From Streptacidiphilus anmyonensis (lineage in GTDB: Bacteria > Actinomycetota > Actinomycetes > Streptomycetales > Streptomycetaceae): a stretch of DNA of 54,826 nt. The notes beneath the pieces are model-generated. The model saw nothing but the letters and a program-made list of their open reading frames with translations. It was not told the origin of the DNA and searched no databases. The first letter of the stretch is position 1; each line of letters starts with the position of its first letter. The DNA is taken from positions 5,215 through 60,040 of the forward strand of contig NZ_BBPQ01000039.1 in the NCBI RefSeq assembly GCF_000787855.1. Reading direction: 5' to 3'. A program made the position numbers and the translations under genes. Below are positions 7,745-16,292 of the stretch, one piece after another.

Positions 7745-10700
7745 TCACTGCTCGTCGCGGCTGGTCAGCCACGGGTCGTCGGCGCCCAGCGAGCCGTACT
7801 GGCCCTGCCCGGCGTTCGCGTCGTGCCAGCCGTAACCCTGACCGGGCATGCCCGGCTCCTCGTGCTGCGGCTGGTAGCCCTGCTGCGGGTAGGCCTGGTG
7901 GGCCGGATCGCCGTAGGGGGGCTGCGGCTGGCCGCCGTACGACGGATCCGCGTAGCCGGGCTGGCCCGCGTAGCCGTCGTAACCCTCGTACCCGTACGGC
8001 CCGCCCTGCTGGGCGTCGTGCTGCGCGCCCTGCGGTACGCCCTGGTGGGCGCCCGGATCGGCGCCGTACTCCGGCCCGTACTCGGGCCCGTAGCCGGCGG
8101 CCTCCTGCCCGTATCCGCCGGAGAAGTCGGCGTACCCGTCGGGCGTGTAGGTGCTGTAACCGGCGCCGTACCCGTTCGGGTCGCTTCCGGTAGCGGCGTA
8201 CGAGGGATCGGGCGCGCCCTGGGGCTGCCCGTTGCCGTCCGCCGCGGGAGCCGCCGCGGGGGCGCCCGACGGCGCGGACGTCGACTCCCCGGCGGCGTAC
8301 ACGCCCTGCTGGGCGGCCTCCTCCTCGGCTGCCTGCGCGCCGTCGGCGCCGGCTGCCGCCATGCGGCGGGCCCGGCGGGAGCCGGGGATCAGCGGCTGCT
8401 CGACGGCGGCCGCAGCCGCGGCCGCGGCGAGCTCGCCCTCCTCCGGCTGGTCGTCGTCGACGGTACGGCGGCGTCCCGGCAGGGCGAGGACGACCAGCGC
8501 GGCGGCGAGCACGCACTGCACGCCGATCCAGCCGGTGTGGACGATGCTCTCGTGGTAGCTCACCTCCAGCTTTCCGCCGGAGGCGGGCAGCGCGAAGCCC
8601 TGCGCCCAGCCGTCGACGGTCTTCGGCGTGAGGGCCTGGCCGTCGAGGGTGGCGGTCCAGCCGGAGTCGGCGGTGTCGGCGAGGCGCAGCACGCGCCCGT
8701 CGGAGCCCGCCGGGATGGTGGCGCTGGCGTCGACCGGCCCGGAGGGGACGGTGACGTCGGGGCTGCCCGCGGTGCGGATGAGGACCCGGCCGGTGCTCGC
8801 CTGGAGCCGCCAGAGGCTGTCGGCCTGCTGCTGGTTCAGGCGGGCGAGCCCCGCGGTGGAGTTGAGCGTCGCGGCGAGGGTGTCGTCCACGGGCGCGAGG
8901 ACCTCGACGTACTGGATGCCGAAGTCCGCCAGCTGGGTCGCCTGGTCGCCGCCGGAGCCGGCGGTCAGGTCGCCGACCAGCTGGGCGAGCTGCGGCGAGG
9001 AGGTGTCCGCCGCCGCGCCCTCGCCGCCGCCGACGGTCGGCCCGGAGCCGCGCACCAGGGCGTAGGAGACGACCTGGCCCTGGTCGCCGGTGCGCAGCAC
9101 CAGCGTGCGGATCTGGTCGCCGCTCTGGGACTGCTGGGCGATGAAGGCGGGGACGAGCGTGCCGTCCCCGCGCTGGATCGGGCCGGCCGCGCCGCGGATC
9201 AGCCACCAGCCCGCAGCCGCGATCGGCGCCAGGGCGGCGGCGAACAGGACGAGGGCGGCGACGGGCTGACGCCAGCCGAAGTTGATGGCGGCGACGCGCT
9301 CACGCGCGTGGTCCGCACCGATCGCGGCGGCGGCCAGCAGCGCGACACCGGCGACGAGGGTGGTGGGACCGCCCCAGACCGGCACGGGCGTCTGGCCCGC
9401 GCCGGGCACGACGGTGGTGCCGGCGACGACGACCGTGCCGACGAGACCGATGCCGGCCGCGCCCCAGGCGGCGACGACGGCGCGGCGGCGGTCGGCGCGC
9501 AGCAGCGCGGCGAGCGCGGCCAGCGGAATGCCGACGACGAGCAGGCCGGGGACGGTGCCCTTGCCGCCGGGGTCGAGGGTGAGCAGGTCCACCGGCGTGG
9601 CCGGCGAGCCGACGAGGCCGGGGATGCCGGCCTCCAGCAGGAAGCGGCCCGGGTGCGTCAGCAGGCCGAGCGACCACGGCGCGAGGACCAGCAGCGGCGT
9701 GCCGAGCATGGCCGCCACGCGCGGGGCCAGCCCGCGCAGCGCGCTGACCCCTTGGCCGAACGCTCCGCCGCGCAGGAACGCGCCGAGCAGCGCGACGGCG
9801 GCCAGCAGCAGGCCCAGCAGCCAGGCGAACGGCACGAACGCGGTGGACAGCGTGAGGGTGAACGCGGCGACCCAGGCGCTGCGCCAGCCGGGGCGGCCGC
9901 CTCGGGCGGCGGTCTCGCGGCGGATGCCGAGGCCGAAGGCGACGGCGGCGGCGCGGGCCAGCAGCGGCAGCAGGATGGCGAGGACGGCGGTGCCGATGCG
10001 TCCCTGCGCGATGGCGCCGGTCGCGGCGGGCAGCAGCGCGTAGGTGGCGCTGGCCCAGGCGCGGACCAGTCGGGAGTCGATGAGCGGCCGGGAGACCAGG
10101 TAGGCGGCGACGCCGGACAGCGGCACGGTCAGCAGCAACAGCAGCGAGACCGCGAGTCCGGGGTTGCCGAAGGAGAGGCTGGAGAGCGCGGCCAGCACGC
10201 CGAGGTAGGGCGGGGCGCTGCCGGCGGATCCGACGCCGACGGCCTGCCAGCCGCTGGCGTACTGCTGCCACAGGTCGGTGGCGCCGCCCGGGGTCGGCAG
10301 CAGCGCGCCGCCGTAGACCGAGCCGCCGGTGAGCAGCGAGCGGCAGGCGATCAGGGTCAGCACCAGCAGGCCCGCGAAAAGTACGGGCGCGGGCTTGCGG
10401 GCGATCCGCTTGAGCGTCGCGAACTGCTCGATCTCGAGGATGTCGTTGTCGTCGTCGACGGGACCGGACTCGACGGCGCCGTGCCGCGACGAGAAGGCCT
10501 CGCCCGCGCGCCCGCCGCCGAGTTCCGCGATCAGGTTCTCGGCGGCGGCCCGGGTGGTGGCGCCGAGCGCCGGGAAGAGGGTGCGGTCGTCGAGCGCGTC
10601 GCCGGTGCGGCTGCGCCCGCGTCGGGCGCGGCCCGCGAGCAGCGAGCCGAAGCGCAGCATGACGTGGCCGAGGCCGCCGATCTCGTCGAGCGCGAGGTGG

Positions 10701-11749
10701 GGGGTCTTGGCGAGGAGGTAGCCGAGGGCGCGCAGCACGGTGCTGACGTGGATCCGCAGCAGCAGGTAGGGCAGCAGCGCGGCGCGGGAGTTGGCGAGCA
10801 GCGTGTAGATGCCGCCGGCCTTGTCGATGCGGTGCGGGCGGTCGGGCCGGGCGCAGTCGATGGGGCGGCGCTCGCGGCTGGCGGCCTCCGCGTGGCGGAC
10901 GACGGCGTCGGGCGCGACGACGGTGCGGTGGCCCGCGGCGGCGACGCGCCAGCACAGGTCGACGTCGTCGCGCATCAGCGGCAGTTGCTTGTCGAAGCCG
11001 CCGAGCTGGTCGAAGACGTCACGGCGGATCAGCATGCCCGCGCTGGAGACGGAGAGGACCGGGCGGACCTGGTCGCGCTGGCCCTGGTCCTGCTCGCGGC
11101 GGTCGAGGCCGGTCCAACGGCGGCCCGAGCGGGCGATGCTGACGCCGACCTCGAGCAGCTGGCGCCGGTCGTACCAGGAGCGGATCTTGGGGCCGATGAC
11201 GGCGGCGGTCGGGGTGGTCTCGGCGACCTGGAGCAGCTTGCGCAGGGCGTCCGGCGCGGGCTCGCAGTCGTCGTGGAGCAGCCAGAGCCACTCGACGGGC
11301 TCGGTGTTGCGCGCGCCGCGCAGCTGCTCGGCGGCGAGCTCGTCGTGGTGGCCGAGCGGGTCGCCGAACTGGTCGTGGCCGCCGTGCTCCGGGTCGAGCG
11401 GGTCGTAGCCGTTCGGGATGGCGTAGGGCAGGTTCTCGGCGTAAAGCGGCGTGAGGCCGCGCACGCTCTCGTTGACAGCCGTGCCGAATCCGGTGCGCCG
11501 CCCGTACTGGAGCACGGCGTCCTGGCCGAGCGCGTCGGCGAGCAGGCGCGGGGTGGCGTCGGTGGAACCGGTGTCGGCGGCCACGACGCGCTGCACGGGC
11601 CGGTCCTGCTCGAGGAGGCCGCGCAGGGTCTGCGGCAGCCAGCGGGCCCCGTCATGGGCCACGACGACGGCGGTGACCAGGTGCCGGGGATAAGCCGGCG
11701 GGCGCCCTGCGCCCGGGTGCCCTGGGAGCTGATGGGTGTAGGCAGACAT
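7745..11749 (-). CDS. Giant family 2 glycosyltransferase / polytopic membrane protein with disordered tail
   Basis: 1334 residues. Residues about 20-320 form a GT-A family 2 domain (HLVTAVVVAHDGARWLPQTL; WLLHDDCEPAPDAL holds the DxD-like metal site; SSAGMLIRRDVFDQLGGFD and DDVDLCWR are classical). From about 460 to 830 there are some ten hydrophobic segments, then an extracytoplasmic region (about 850-1090), one more membrane span (WIGVQCVLAAALVVLALPG) and a cytoplasmic or exposed tail of about 200 residues rich in Tyr, Gly, Gln and Pro with repeats such as EYGPEYG and YEGYDGY. Likely transfers a sugar to a lipid or cell-wall acceptor; substrate unknown. ATG start lacks a clear ribosome binding site. 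Cotranscribed with DUF5719; upstream lies whiB in the same direction. Confidence 0.85.
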   Translation of the reverse strand: MSAYTHQLPGHPGAGRPPAYPRHLVTAVVVAHDGARWLPQTLRGLLEQDRPVQRVVAADTGSTDATPRLLADALGQDAVLQYGRRTGFGTAVNESVRGLTPLYAENLPYAIPNGYDPLDPEHGGHDQFGDPLGHHDELAAEQLRGARNTEPVEWLWLLHDDCEPAPDALRKLLQVAETTPTAAVIGPKIRSWYDRRQLLEVGVSIARSGRRWTGLDRREQDQGQRDQVRPVLSVSSAGMLIRRDVFDQLGGFDKQLPLMRDDVDLCWRVAAAGHRTVVAPDAVVRHAEAASRERRPIDCARPDRPHRIDKAGGIYTLLANSRAALLPYLLLRIHVSTVLRALGYLLAKTPHLALDEIGGLGHVMLRFGSLLAGRARRGRSRTGDALDDRTLFPALGATTRAAAENLIAELGGGRAGEAFSSRHGAVESGPVDDDNDILEIEQFATLKRIARKPAPVLFAGLLVLTLIACRSLLTGGSVYGGALLPTPGGATDLWQQYASGWQAVGVGSAGSAPPYLGVLAALSSLSFGNPGLAVSLLLLLTVPLSGVAAYLVSRPLIDSRLVRAWASATYALLPAATGAIAQGRIGTAVLAILLPLLARAAAVAFGLGIRRETAARGGRPGWRSAWVAAFTLTLSTAFVPFAWLLGLLLAAVALLGAFLRGGAFGQGVSALRGLAPRVAAMLGTPLLVLAPWSLGLLTHPGRFLLEAGIPGLVGSPATPVDLLTLDPGGKGTVPGLLVVGIPLAALAALLRADRRRAVVAAWGAAGIGLVGTVVVAGTTVVPGAGQTPVPVWGGPTTLVAGVALLAAAAIGADHARERVAAINFGWRQPVAALVLFAAALAPIAAAGWWLIRGAAGPIQRGDGTLVPAFIAQQSQSGDQIRTLVLRTGDQGQVVSYALVRGSGPTVGGGEGAAADTSSPQLAQLVGDLTAGSGGDQATQLADFGIQYVEVLAPVDDTLAATLNSTAGLARLNQQQADSLWRLQASTGRVLIRTAGSPDVTVPSGPVDASATIPAGSDGRVLRLADTADSGWTATLDGQALTPKTVDGWAQGFALPASGGKLEVSYHESIVHTGWIGVQCVLAAALVVLALPGRRRTVDDDQPEEGELAAAAAAAAVEQPLIPGSRRARRMAAAGADGAQAAEEEAAQQGVYAAGESTSAPSGAPAAAPAADGNGQPQGAPDPSYAATGSDPNGYGAGYSTYTPDGYADFSGGYGQEAAGYGPEYGPEYGADPGAHQGVPQGAQHDAQQGGPYGYEGYDGYAGQPGYADPSYGGQPQPPYGDPAHQAYPQQGYQPQHEEPGMPGQGYGWHDANAGQGQYGSLGADDPWLTSRDEQ

Positions 11750-12037
11750 CGCTTGTGACGGACCCCGGTTCGCTGATCGCTACGACGCGTGCGCGCGTCA
11801 GGCGCACCGCTGGCGGACCACACTAACGGGTTGTCGTGAAGCGCGGTGAGGGCCGTCGGGCGATTCGGGTCCGCCCGCCTTCCGGGGGAACCTCTCACCT
11901 GCGCGTCGGCGTCCAGCTCTACGAAGGGTGTCCGGTTGCGTTGACGTCCGACCGGTTCCGCCGCGTCCGCAGGCCCGTCACCCTTCGAGCAAGTATGCGA
12001 TATGCGGAGGAATCGGACGTGGCCTGTTGACGGGCGG

Positions 12038-12310
12038 TCAGATCACGGCCTTCTTCAGGCGGCGGCGCTCACGCTCCGAGAGGCCGCCCCAGATGCCGAA
12101 GCGCTCGTCGTTGGCCAAGGCGTACTCGAGGCACTCGTTGCGGACCTCGCAGGCGAGGCAGACCTTCTTGGCCTCACGGGTCGAGCCGCCCTTCTCCGGG
12201 AAGAAGGACTCCGGGTCGGTCTGGGCGCACAGCGCGCGCTCCTGCCAGCCGAGCTCCTCCTCGACTTCTGCCTCGTCGCCGACGACCAACAGATCAAAGA
12301 GCTCGCTCAT
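12038..12310 (-). CDS. whiB: WhiB family iron-sulfur transcription factor (WhiB/WhmD type)
   Basis: 90 residues: MSELFDLLVVGDEAEVEEEL, then ALCAQTDPESFFPEKGGSTR, KKVCLACEVRNECLEYA and FGIWGGLSERERRRLKK. The four cluster ligands are C28, C51, C54 and C60, and the GIWGG turn plus basic tail is the DNA/sigma-factor-binding part. The sequence is nearly identical to my recollection of S. coelicolor WhiB (SCO3034) and of mycobacterial WhiB2/WhmD, required for sporulation septation and cell division with WhiA. The start at 12310 has a strong AGGAGG 8 bases upstream; the open frame to 12418 is spurious. The neighbourhood (manB, fbiA) supports orthology. Confidence 0.95.
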   Translation of the reverse strand: MSELFDLLVVGDEAEVEEELGWQERALCAQTDPESFFPEKGGSTREAKKVCLACEVRNECLEYALANDERFGIWGGLSERERRRLKKAVI

Positions 12311-12388
12311 GCGCGCGCCTCCTACCCCTCGTGCTCGTGCATCCCCGTGATGCGTCCGTGACCTGATGCGGCTTTGGACACGGGTGAA

Positions 12389-12418
12389 ATTACATGTGCG
12401 TTCTTTCGCCGCCGTCAA
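12389..12418 (-). promoter_or_regulatory. Probable whiB promoter
   Basis: On the minus strand TTGACG (12418-12413) and TGTAAT (12394-12389) are separated by 18 bases, giving an mRNA leader of roughly 70 bases before whiB. This is close to the major vegetative sigma consensus. Confidence 0.45.
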
Positions 12419-12842
12419 GCCGCGGTCTGGTATTGGGTCCCGGATTCACTCCCCGGAACCACACGGTCACCATAAGTGTGCAAATCCGGACAAACCGGAG
12501 CTGCGGCTACCGCTGAGCGAAAGCTCGTCGGGATGCGTTGCAGGCGGCGTTCCCGCTCATCCGCACCTCCAAACCCAGAAGGTGGTTTATCCACCGATCA
12601 GGTGATGTAGCCCCACACGCCCCCGTCGGAACGGAGCGCAAGTTGACAAAGGCGGTCTTGACAAGGTCTGCTTGCGGCATGTCTACGCACCGCGCCTCGT
12701 CGAGCAGCCGTCTCCACGGCTCGCTTCGTCGTGCCGCGAGTGCGCTGTGTTGTCGCTGTCGCTAGGGCCTCATTCCTCCCCCAGCCGACAGCCCCGGGCA
12801 CGGACGTGTCCTCGAGGGCGACACCTCTAGGACGACACAGCC
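12419..12842. other. Gene-free whiB / cysteine dioxygenase intergenic region
   Basis: About 420 bases, less GC-rich than the surroundings, with no supported gene. It contains two TTGACAA boxes 15 bases apart (12643 and 12658) on the plus strand, which could be -35 elements of a promoter for the dioxygenase gene, though I see only a weak -10 (GTCTAC at 12681). Its length fits the complex regulation expected for whiB. Confidence 0.4.
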
Positions 12843-13418
12843 GTGACCTCCTCGCGCTCCGCCGCAACCGCCTCCGGTCTCTCCTCCGGCCCCTCCGCCT
12901 TCCGCGACGGCCTCAGCGACGTCAGCATCGCCGGCGACCCGCTCGCCTGGCCGCATCTCGCGCCCGAGCCGCTCGCCCACCCGACCACCGTCGGCGACTT
13001 CGCCGCGCTCGCCCGCCGCGTCGCCGCGGACCGCGACCGCTGGGAGCCGCTGGTCCGCTACGACGCGCTGACGCGCTGGTACGCCCGGCTGGAGACCGGT
13101 CCCGGTTACGAGGTGTGGCTGCTCAGCTGGCTACCGGGCCAGGGCAGCGGCGCCCACGACCACGGCCGCTCCTCCGCCGTGATGACCGTGCTCCAGGGCG
13201 AGCTCACCGAACTCGGCGCCGGTCGCGGTCCGCGCGCGCTCGGCGCGGGCGCGCAGCGCGTCATCGCCCCCGACTACGTCCACGAGGTCGTCAACGACAC
13301 CCTGGAGCCCGCCGTCAGCCTGCACGTGTACTTCCCGGGGCTGACGCAGATGACGCCGTACCCGGGGCACGTGCTGCGCCGGGCGACGGCCGAGGGTCAG
13401 GGCGCTCTGCTCGCCTGA
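12843..13418 (+). CDS. Cysteine dioxygenase family protein
   Basis: 191-residue cupin predicted to oxidise cysteine to cysteine sulfinate (or a related thiol) with a mononuclear Fe(II). The three-histidine site is visible in GSGAHDHGRSSAVMTVLQGE (H105, H107) and in APDYVHEVVN (H147). The N-terminal 25 residues are low-complexity Ser/Ala. GTG start at 12843 with a modest AGGACG about 10 bases upstream. Its last 104 bases overlap the convergent membrane glycosyltransferase gene, an unusually long tail-to-tail overlap. Regulation unknown; paired TTGACAA boxes lie 185-200 bases upstream. Confidence 0.85.
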   Translation: MTSSRSAATASGLSSGPSAFRDGLSDVSIAGDPLAWPHLAPEPLAHPTTVGDFAALARRVAADRDRWEPLVRYDALTRWYARLETGPGYEVWLLSWLPGQGSGAHDHGRSSAVMTVLQGELTELGAGRGPRALGAGAQRVIAPDYVHEVVNDTLEPAVSLHVYFPGLTQMTPYPGHVLRRATAEGQGALLA

Positions 13419-14757
13419 GCCCGAACGCGTCGGCCCGCGATCGCCAGGCGGATCCGACGACCACCAGCCCGAGCGCCGCGAGATAGGCCGGCTGCTGCAC
13501 GTCCCCGCCGTAGACGTAGTCGAGCAGACCCGCGACCGGCACGCCGAGCCACTCCCACCGGCCCTCCAGCGCGGCGAGCGCGATCAGCAGCAGGCTGTAC
13601 CAGGGGTAGCTGGGCGTCGCCAGCAGCAGCGCGGTCCCCGTCACCGTCAGCGCGCCGCGCCAGGGCCGCTCCCGATCGCCGCGCAGCGCGACGGCGAGGG
13701 CGACGCCCGCCAGCACGGCGGCCGCCAGCAGCCCGAGCCGGGCCTGCGGCACCGGCAGCAGCGCCAGCAACCCGAACCGCTGGCCCTGGTCGTACCCCTC
13801 CTGCTGGAGGTAGCCGGGCAGGAAACCGATGACGCCGAGGCCCGAGGCGAGGACGTACGGCAGGTAGGCGACCGCGAAGGTCCCGACGGCGGCGGCCGTG
13901 AGCCGCAGTCGTCCGCCGCGTCGGGCCAGCGCGCCCGGGACCACCACGGCCGGGATCAGCTTCACCGCCGTCGCCGCCCCCAGCAGCGCTCCCGCGAGCC
14001 CCGGCCGTCGACCGGAGGCGGCCGCGGCGAGACCGAGCAGCGCGAGCAGCACCCCGAGGGTGTCCACGTGCGCGTCGTTGACCGACCAGATCGCGACACC
14101 GGGACACCATGCCCACAGCCCCGCCCAGGCCGCGGGCGCCCGCCGGGCGCGCAGCATCCGCAGCAGCACCACGGTGACGCCGATCGCCAGCAGCGCGCCG
14201 AGCAGCTGGGCGACGCGGACGGTCCCGCCGAGCAGGTGCAGCAGCAGGAACCAGACCTCGGCGAGGGGCGGGTAGATCGTGTGCACGGTCGGACGGTTGA
14301 TGTGCGTGCAGATCTGCGCCGCCTGGTGCAGGTCCCATCCGCGGCACACGGTGTTCGCGGCATGTGGCGGGAAGAGCGCGGGCGCCTGGGCCCGCAGGCC
14401 GGCCAGCGCCGGGTCGACGGGCGTGTAGGCGTAGGGCGAGATGCCGGCCGCCTGCACCTGGCCGTCCCAGACGTAGCGGTAGACGTCGTCGCTGGTGCGC
14501 GGCGCGGCGAGCAGCCCCGTCACGGCGACGGCCGCGCCGCCGAGCAGCACCAGGGCGCGGGCGGCGCGCTCGGGCAGGCCGCGTCCGAGCAGCGCGAGCA
14601 GCAGCGCCGAGGCGAAGAGCAGGCCGTCCGCCAGGTACCACCCGTGCAGCGGGCCGCGACGGCCGAGGGTGCCGCCGCCGGTGAAGGTCCGCGCCAGCGC
14701 GAGGACGAGCGCGAGCAGGACGGCGGAGCAGGCGAGGGTGCGGAGCTTGGCGGCCAC
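13315..14757 (-). CDS. GT-C fold polyprenol-linked mannosyltransferase-like membrane protein
   Basis: 480 residues with about ten to twelve membrane segments. The first extracytoplasmic loop contains RTSDDVYRYVWDGQVQAAGI followed by SPYAY, the conserved Asp-bearing loop of MptA/MptB-type and DUF2029-type GT-C mannosyltransferases; IYPPLAEVWF and VKLIPAVVVPGAL are further family motifs. It probably takes a sugar from a polyprenol phosphate and adds it to a lipid or wall acceptor. The last 40 residues are hydrophilic and low-complexity, and they are the part encoded opposite the dioxygenase gene. GTG start at 14757 with only a weak GGTGG. It may belong functionally with the glycosyltransferase cluster at 16-22 kb. 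Confidence 0.8.
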   Translation of the reverse strand: MAAKLRTLACSAVLLALVLALARTFTGGGTLGRRGPLHGWYLADGLLFASALLLALLGRGLPERAARALVLLGGAAVAVTGLLAAPRTSDDVYRYVWDGQVQAAGISPYAYTPVDPALAGLRAQAPALFPPHAANTVCRGWDLHQAAQICTHINRPTVHTIYPPLAEVWFLLLHLLGGTVRVAQLLGALLAIGVTVVLLRMLRARRAPAAWAGLWAWCPGVAIWSVNDAHVDTLGVLLALLGLAAAASGRRPGLAGALLGAATAVKLIPAVVVPGALARRGGRLRLTAAAVGTFAVAYLPYVLASGLGVIGFLPGYLQQEGYDQGQRFGLLALLPVPQARLGLLAAAVLAGVALAVALRGDRERPWRGALTVTGTALLLATPSYPWYSLLLIALAALEGRWEWLGVPVAGLLDYVYGGDVQQPAYLAALGLVVVGSAWRSRADAFGLRRAERPDPRPSPGAARAPGTASSASAPGSTRAG

Positions 14758-14847
14758 GGGACCACCGTGGCATCGCGTCAGCCGCCGAGGGAGAGCGGAC
14801 GGCCCGACGTCCGCGTTCCGTAAGACCTGCGGACCGCGCTACCCGCG

Positions 14848-15267
14848 CTACCCGCGCTGGTCGGCGTGGGCCGCGTCGTACCGGTCCTGGGCCGCGAGGA
14901 TCGCGGGCATCGCGTGGTGCAGGTGCTCGATCAGGTCGAACAGCTTGGCGGCGGTCTCCTGGCCGAGCGGGGTGAGGCGGTACTCGACGTGCGGCGGCAT
15001 GGCGGCGACGACTCGCCGGTCGGCGAACCCGTCGCGCTCCAGCGTGTGCAGCGTCTGGGACAGCATCTTCTCGCTGATCCCGTCGACCTTGCGCCGGACC
15101 TCGCCGAAGCGGGCCACGCCCAGCTCGCGCAGGGCGGCCAGCACGAGGACGCCCCAGCGTCCGGTGATGTGCTCCAGCGCCGGGCGTGAGGGGCAGTTTC
15201 GCGCGAACACGTCGAAGTCGTCCTCGACGGGGGCGAGGGCGGGGGCGGGGGTCTGCGCGTCAGCCAT
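14848..15267 (-). CDS. HxlR family winged-helix regulator with N-terminal cysteine
   Basis: 139 residues: FARNCPSRPALEHITGRWGV begins the HxlR domain, with a recognition helix around ISEKMLSQTLHTLERDGFAD and a wing ending PPHVEYRLTPLGQE. C25 occupies the position of the redox-sensing Cys of YodB/QorR-type members, which repress quinone or nitro reductases and release DNA on oxidation. It is divergent from a flavodoxin-type reductase gene, the classic arrangement. Start ATG 15267 lies 6 bases after TACTCT on the minus strand, so the mRNA is probably leaderless. The likely operator is the inverted repeat at 15303-15340. Confidence 0.88.
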   Translation of the reverse strand: MADAQTPAPALAPVEDDFDVFARNCPSRPALEHITGRWGVLVLAALRELGVARFGEVRRKVDGISEKMLSQTLHTLERDGFADRRVVAAMPPHVEYRLTPLGQETAAKLFDLIEHLHHAMPAILAAQDRYDAAHADQRG

Positions 15268-15353
15268 GCCGCCAGAGTAACCGTTGGGCTAACCATTCGG
15301 AAGCACTAACTTTTTGTTTGCACTTCCTCTGAGTTAGTGCCATGCTCAACGGC
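15268..15353. promoter_or_regulatory. Divergent HxlR / reductase promoter with inverted-repeat operator
   Basis: A perfect inverted repeat GCACTAACT (15303-15311) / AGTTAGTGC (15332-15340) flanks a plus-strand promoter TTGCAC (15318-15323), 17-base spacer, CATGCT (15341-15346), followed 7 bases later by ATG 15354. On the minus strand TACTCT (15279-15274) lies 6 bases before the HxlR ATG. Two further TAACC boxes occur at 15278 and 15290. The arms cover the spacer region of the reductase promoter, so the bound regulator should block transcription. Confidence 0.6.
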
Positions 15354-15929
15354 ATGACGAACCCCGTGATCTCCATTGCCTTCCACTCCGGCTACGGCCA
15401 CACCGCCGTCCTCGCCGAGGCCGTCCGCGACGGGGCCGCCGAGGCCGGCGCGACGGTGCACCTGATCCCCGTCGACGCGATCACCGAGGAGCAGTGGTCC
15501 CTGCTGGACGCCTCCGACGCGATCGTCTTCGGCTCGCCGACCTACATGGGCACCGCGTCCGCCGCGTTCCACGCCTTCGCCGAGGCGTCCTCCAAGCGCT
15601 GGTTCGGCTCGCAGTGGAAGGACAAGCTCGCCGCCGGGTTCACCAACTCCGGTTCCAAGAGCGGCGACAAGCTGAACACCCTGCAGTTCTTCACGGTCCT
15701 GGCCGCGCAGCACGGCATGCACTGGGTCAACCTCGGCCTCCACCCGGGCTGGAACTCCAGCGAGGCCTCCGAGCACGACCTCAACCGCCTCGGCTTCTTC
15801 CTCGGCGCGGCCGCCCAGTCCAACGTCGACGAGGGCCCGGACGCGGTCCACAAGGCGGACCTCGCGACGGCCGAGCACCTCGGCCGCCGGATCGCCGAGA
15901 CCGCGAAGCGCTTCGCGCCCGCGGCCTGA
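15354..15929 (+). CDS. Flavodoxin-family NAD(P)H:quinone reductase
   Basis: 191-residue FMN protein of the flavodoxin/WrbA group, expected to reduce quinones or similar electrophiles by two electrons. The FMN phosphate loop is FHSGYGHTAVLAEAV at the N-terminus and the second flavin loop is VFGSPTYMGTASAAF; FFTVLAAQHGMHWVNLGLHP follows. I prefer ATG 15354 (MTNPVISIAFHSG) because it lies 7 bases after the CATGCT hexamer; ATG 15342 would add four residues. Divergent HxlR control suggests induction by quinones, diamide-like oxidants or aldehydes. A 15-bp hairpin follows 45 bases after the stop. Confidence 0.85.
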   Translation: MTNPVISIAFHSGYGHTAVLAEAVRDGAAEAGATVHLIPVDAITEEQWSLLDASDAIVFGSPTYMGTASAAFHAFAEASSKRWFGSQWKDKLAAGFTNSGSKSGDKLNTLQFFTVLAAQHGMHWVNLGLHPGWNSSEASEHDLNRLGFFLGAAAQSNVDEGPDAVHKADLATAEHLGRRIAETAKRFAPAA

Positions 15930-15941
15930 GTCCGCATCCGC

Positions 15942-15960
15942 GGGGCGCGAGGAACCGCCC
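15942..15960 (+). repeat. Dispersed intergenic element, copy 2
   Basis: GGGGCGCGAGGAACCGCCC, 12 bases after the stop of the reductase gene and in the same orientation as it. Confidence 0.55.
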
Positions 15961-15974
15961 TGTGAGCCGCCCCT

Positions 15975-16019
15975 GTGAGTCTTCGGCCGGGCCGGGGGCG
16001 GCTTCGGCCGAAGGCTCAC
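15975..16019 (+). terminator. Terminator-like hairpin after the reductase gene
   Basis: Arms GTGAGTCTTCGGCCG and CGGCCGAAGGCTCAC pair over 15 bases with one T-G wobble and a 15-base loop. It begins 45 bases after the stop codon. Confidence 0.6.
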
Positions 16020-16292
16020 GTCGGCGCACGGCGTCCTCGGGCCGGAAGCGGGACTGCGGTCGGCATGACCCTCGCGGACCCGGTCCGGGACCCGCGACAC
16101 CGCCCACCCGAACCGACCAGGCCACGCAGGGCGAGCCGGCTCCGCACCGAGCCCAGCCCACCCCGGGCCGGCCCACCCGGGACGGCCGAGCCACCCACGT
16201 CGGCCGAGCCGGCACAGAGCCCAGCTCGGCCCACCTTGGCCGGCCGGGCCCAGGGCTCGACGGGACGGCCCTCCGGGCCGACCCGGCCGGTA

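Larger units (their letters stand above)
15930..16292. other. Gene-free region with terminator and GC-rich degenerate repeats
   Basis: No gene is supported in these 363 bases. It opens with a GGGGCGCGAGGAACCGCCC element (15942-15960), then a terminator-like hairpin (15975-16019). From about 16090 to 16280 it is a patchwork of GGCCGAGCC and CCCACC words, similar in style to 2735-3442. Confidence 0.5.

Noticed and set aside
7049..11758. 1569-codon plus-strand frame
   Set aside because: Antisense shadow of the giant glycosyltransferase gene; composition is Ala/Gly/Arg/Val without recognisable domain.
12643..12686. Paired TTGACAA boxes as a confirmed dioxygenase promoter
   Set aside because: No good -10 hexamer lies at 16-19 bases from either box, so they are only noted, not called as a promoter.
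14068..14823. 251-codon plus-strand frame opposite the GT-C gene
   Set aside because: Arg/Gln/Gly-rich antisense shadow; the GT-C protein has membrane spans and the conserved Asp loop.
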